From contig JAGTTD010000011.1 of assembly GCA_018398585.1 (NCBI GenBank), positions 8,183,001 to 8,247,000 on the forward strand: a stretch of DNA of 64,000 nt, read 5' to 3'. Numbering within the stretch: the first letter of the stretch is position 1; the number at the start of each line of letters is the position of its first letter. Below the pieces are notes generated by a model, which searched no databases, had not been told where the DNA came from, and saw only the letters and a list, made by a program, of their open reading frames with translations. This document shows, piece after piece, positions 60,138 through 64,000 of the stretch. Source of the DNA: Simmondsia chinensis. Lineage: Eukaryota; Streptophyta; Magnoliopsida; Caryophyllales; Simmondsiaceae. Both the position numbers and the translations under genes were made by a program.

Positions 60138-60444
60138 TTATTTTTGCAGAACGGATTCCAAAGGGATTTTTTCGGCTTCGTATGGGGTTCTGTTATGAAG
60201 ATGTCCTTGGTCTCATTATGTTGGGGCATTTTGGTTGCTGTATTAAATAATGGAGCAAAAAAATTATGTACTGACAACCAATTAGATGTGGATCAGGTTA
60301 ACATAAATTTTATACTGGTTGATTAATATGCAGGTTTACAGATTGGATAAAAATCAAATTGACATAAATATGAAATCAGTCCTTGTCTTGGAATATATGA
60401 TTTGTTGATTTAATTTGATGAGAAAAGATGGTTGTTAAAGCTAA

Positions 60445-60878
60445 GGTTTCGTTTGGGAGAGGGAAAGTTCTCTTCTCTTGGAAAATGGTTTCGTCTAGAA
60501 AAGATATTTTTAAGAAAAAGCAAAATCAACTTGAGATACTCCATTTGTTTATTTTAATGAAAAACATGTTTCCACCTTATTATATTCCTTTGTTTTAGCT
60601 TGAAAGGGAATAGTTTCCAGTAGTTGTCATATACCTCATTATAGGACAATATAAGTAGTGATAAGACATGATTAATATTCGGACAAAAAGATACATTGAA
60701 GGTTTTTTTTTGGGGGGGGGGGGGTTTGAAATAATGACTTCCCGTGTAAAGGAGTCATTTTCCCTCACCCGTTGGAAGAGCTTTTCCATTGAAAGAACTT
60801 TTCTGTCAATAAATGCATGTCGAATAATGGAAAAGAGGAACACTGATTTCTAAAATCTCTCTCGTAGCAAACGAAGCC
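60445..60878. mobile_element. Tourist-like (PIF/Harbinger) MITE with TAA duplication
   Basis: TAA flanks both sides (60442-60444 and 60879-60881). The ends GGTTTCGTTTG and (inverted) GGCTTCGTTTG match at 10 of 11 bases. 434 bp, no open frame, with an internal G run near 60712-60724. Confidence 0.78.
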
Positions 60879-61127
60879 TAAATTTAGTAACAATGAAGCA
60901 ATCGGGTTCTTAGAGGACAAGCTTTTGCTTTGACAGCAACAAATTTAGACTTGACAATAACTCTTTCCAAAAAATTCGGATTTGTCACATGAACTAAAAG
61001 CAGTTTGGAGATATCTATATTCACATTACCTTTGTTGTAACTCATGAAACTGAAAGATATGAGACCAAGAAGTATTTTCTTGGGCTTGTACACACACTGT
61101 ATCTTTTAAGTCTATGTCAATATACAG

Positions 61128-61200
61128 ACAACAATAACCCATTGCCTCATAGAGCCTCTTGCCACGGTAAGGCTTGGAGGGTAAAATGTACGCAATCTTA
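61128..61200 (-). mobile_element. RTE/SINE tail fragment
   Basis: On the minus strand: AAGATTGCGTACATTTTACC, then GAGGCAATGGGTTATTG. Only the last ~70 bp of the shared tail remain. Confidence 0.75.
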
Positions 61201-62247
61201 CATATTATTAATGAAAATTAACAAAAAGATAATATAGTTTACATGTTATATACTAGTAAAAGAAAACATGTATTTCAAAATCAAGGAGATTGCAGCTGTG
61301 TCTTGTATGTGAGAAAGATAAGATTTGTCAGATTTTTTTTGTTTTTCCCTTTTCCTTTTTCTGGCATTTTGAGAAAAAAATTTCCATGCATTATATATGA
61401 CGATTTCTTTCATAAAAGAGCATATGTAAACATTCTGTATGGGCCAAATTTTTGGTTCTGACATTAGCCTTCCCTACAAAATTCTAGTTTACTTGCCTGT
61501 GACCAGCGAAAAATCGGAATTTCAAACAAGGATTAGACTGAGTAATATCATATTAATTTAATCTAGTTTTGGACTAAACTAGATAATCTTATCTAGTAAA
61601 CCAGCATTTGGCGTCTAAAACATGTCACTACTCTATAATCCACCGACACGTAAAGATCAGTTAGCACATAAATCAAAGGTAAGTAGCTAAACTGCATAAT
61701 AATTAGTCCAATCTAGACTTTGTATTCTGACCAATATTTTAGATGTTGAAACTTCATTTTTCAATCATGGTTGGGTTAATTAGTATCATAAGTTAAATTT
61801 AGTACACAAATTAAACAAAATCTAATATGTACTTATACTATTTAGTTTCTTTCACGAAGTTACAAATATACATTCATTTAAAATTTGCTAGCTTGGGAAA
61901 AATGTTCATAAATACATTACATTTAAAATGATTTCCCTTTCCAATAAAGTAGAAATTTGGCCCCTATTTGTCCCTGGAGGATAGTTTCTCTAGAAAGATA
62001 TACCCTTTAAAAAGAATAATGTTTTTTTTTTAAACTAAACAAAGAAAAACTATATGATGATGTCCTACAAAATATATATTGAGGAAAGATTTTTTTTTTT
62101 TTTGGGATAATTTGAATACAGGCCCAAAAAAGCATAAAAGTGCAAGACAGGACTCGAAACTAAATAATAAAAACATCCAAAACACACAAGGCAATAGGCT
62201 AACCACAACCAGGACTCCATCTTGAGGAAAGATGATTCCCCAAACAA
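61201..62247. other. AT-rich intergenic DNA
   Basis: No gene. T runs near 62023 and 62090 and minus-strand text beside them suggest a worn LINE end, not firmly classifiable. Confidence 0.4.
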
Positions 62248-62520
62248 CAATATCCCAATGCCTCAAGGGCTCCCGCATATGCAAAGTCTGGGGGGGTGGG
62301 AAGTACGAGGCCTTACCCCTTTAGGGTGGGAAGCTGTGTCCGAGGACCCCCAACCTGAAAAGCATAAAAGCATCTAGACGTAATAGCATAAGAGCAGAAA
62401 GAAACAACAGCACAGAGCAAGTAAATAGAAAGCATAAAATAGATGTATATAATAAAACAGCTCAAAGCCATATCAAGTAAATCAAACAAGCAAACACATA
62501 ACTCTCCAAACAAATGGAAT
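62248..62520 (-). mobile_element. RTE-type LINE 3' end
   Basis: On the minus strand: an A/T-rich UTR with TATGCTTTT words, then GGTTGGGGGTCCTCGGACAC, GGGGTAAGGCCTCGTACTTC and GCGGGAGCCCTTGAGGCATT, then a TTG end. Confidence 0.83.
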
Positions 62521-62971
62521 TATAAAATATAAAACCCTTTCCATTTCTTTTTCCGAAGTTTGTACCTATTATAACATTTTGGCCCCAACTATATCATTGT
62601 AAAACAACACATCATCATTCTATATACGGCTACATTGATTAAATCTAAAATAATACACAATACACATAGCAAAGAAATTATGCATCATAAAAAGACTTAA
62701 ATAATTGTCTTTCCATACTATAATAATCTTTCTCCATGTGTATTGCGCATTTCACCTGTGTATAAAATAAGCATAATTTTCACTGACAAAATTTCAACTT
62801 CCCCAGCAACTCAAACATGTCCTCACCAAGCTCAACTGGTTTCAGTGAAGCCTCTTCTGGCTTGTTTCTATTATTTCTTTAAATGAATAATTAGCAACGC
62901 TAACTTACAGAAAATGTTTTTCTTCCAACCAAACCGAGCCTAATAAGCGCTTTTCATTCCTCGCGAAGTCT
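62521..62971 (-). other. Spacer or 3' UTR of the minus-strand gene
   Basis: AT-rich, with no coding signature. Expected to contain the polyadenylation site of the gene at 62972-63960. Confidence 0.4.
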
Positions 62972-63960
62972 TTACCTTTTGGGATCGGTGTTTGCATTGG
63001 GAGTTTCTGATCTCTCAGCAACCCCATCGCAGGGAGGGCTAGATTTGTCATTTCCAGTTTCATGTGCTTTGGTTTCCACTGTGGTGGGTTTTGGTGTTTC
63101 CATGTCATCTTCAATCAGCGTCTGCTCCTGTTTCCTGCTCACCAGTACGCATTAAAAGATTGGTTATGCAAAAGAATTCCCTACAAAAATATGAATGTAA
63201 GCACGGAATCAAATAAAAGCCAGATTTTGAGCTAGCTATTACAGACATTGCATAACTATACTTTTGTACTTCTGTAGCCGCCTCTATAAAGCATATATAT
63301 TGTACTTTTTCCAAGTGTTGGTATTGTCAGAGTAATGACGTGACTTGTAGTGCGTAATGACCACAAGATTTTACAAAATTGATGGGGCATTAACATTGTT
63401 GCCCTAGCAATAACATGACCCATTTTTTCACTAAAACATAATTATAGAATGCTGCATATATTAAAAAGTATGAAGGGCTTTAAAAATTAAGATTGTATCA
63501 ATATTCATTTAAGTTTTTGCAAAAATAAGGCTTAAAAGCGACTTATGTCCTTTTTCTTATGAAATGTTTTGCAACATCGTGAACCGCGGTATAGTCCACA
63601 AAGAGAAATAGCAGATATTCACTCTTTTGATCTATTCGGATTAGGGTGATGGTTAGATTTCATTTTCTCACTTTTCTAATGGATGCAACAGAAGAAAGAG
63701 AAATAGAAGAAAACCGGGGTGAAAAATTCAGAGCTTTTTCAACCAAAAAAGAGTAATCAGAATAAATCAACATCTAAAAATTTATTCTAGGCCACAAGAT
63801 TTTAACATTAAAACCACTGTAAATATGCACAATCAACCAAGAAACCTCGATATTCAAGGCATACTTCACGAGGATTCATGAAGAAAAGCCTCATAGTCGT
63901 CAAGAGGAGAGCTTACACAACAATTGATGGATGAGAAACTTGATAGCCAGGCTTTTGATC
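62972..63960 (-). CDS. C-terminal exons of an unidentified protein (partial)
   Basis: Two minus-strand exons are supported. 63917-63960 (44 nt, after CTCAACAG, before GTAAGC) encodes DQKPGYQVSHPSIV plus two bases. 63134-62972 (after GTGAGCAG) adds one base, completing a Val codon, then KQEQTLIEDDMETPKP and a hydrophilic stretch with Ser, Thr, Pro and Glu, ending ...NANTDPKR with a TAA stop. Phases fit across the 782-bp intron, and there are no stops in the joined frame. It looks like a disordered acidic tail. I do not recognise the protein; upstream exons lie beyond the window. An alternative donor at GTAAAG (62975) would extend the gene to the left. It converges on the NRAMP gene. Confidence 0.55.
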
Positions 63961-64000
63961 CTGTTGAGAACAATACACCCGTTAGCATTTTCGACATACA

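Noticed and set aside
60144..60326. Extra C-terminal exon of NRAMP or a small membrane protein
   Set aside because: NRAMP already has a stop at 59809. Although TTTTTGCAG precedes this frame, there is no matching donor in the coding phase and no family resemblance.

Overview
This is nuclear DNA from a flowering plant, most likely a dicot. The evidence is a 13-exon, intron-rich NRAMP1-type metal transporter gene with canonical GT-AG junctions, plus plant-type L1, RTE, Ty1/copia, hAT, PIF/Harbinger and Mutator-like repeats. I cannot name the species. Only one complete host gene is present. The ends of a second, unidentified gene lie at the right edge on the minus strand. Almost everything else is transposon or satellite DNA, much of it nested.

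Layout. 1-2.5 kb: end of a satellite array built of ~86-bp half-units grouped into ~173-bp and ~346-bp repeats. 2.5-8 kb: a CT-rich stretch, a 5S-rRNA-headed SINE, L1 remnants and two inverted-repeat elements, including a 705-bp hAT element with a perfect 8-bp target duplication. 8.2-12.8 kb: a broken PIF/Harbinger transposase gene (minus strand), split by a deleted Ty1/copia element with both LTRs and also hit by a tRNA-type SINE. 14-19.9 kb: three 5S-headed SINEs and a decayed L1 carrying a lone LTR. 20-23.6 kb: a tRNA-type SINE, a hAT element with an RTE LINE tail nested in it, and a 31-base G run. 23.6-27.2 kb: a composite element with long modular inverted repeats that contains an L1 with ORF1 but no ORF2. 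27.2-34.9 kb: an LTR-like block, a 3.5-kb unit bounded by inverted repeats, and a foldback region.

35.7-59.8 kb: the NRAMP gene. Its 13 exons add up to an uninterrupted 544-residue protein, but the gene is stretched to 24 kb by insertions in introns 3, 5, 8, 9, 10 and 11. Intron 8 alone is 7.5 kb and holds L1 and copia remnants in antisense orientation. 59.9-62.5 kb: two MITEs and LINE tails. 62.97-63.96 kb: two phase-compatible minus-strand exons of an unknown gene, converging on NRAMP.

The most distinctive feature is a retrotransposon partnership. Six SINE copies have a 5S-rRNA-derived head with recognisable pol III internal promoter boxes. Their 3' half (about 130 bp, ending in (TTG)n) matches the 3' end of RTE-type LINE fragments found eight times in the same window. 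Several of these copies keep readable target-site duplications, nested insertions and one template-switch scar.
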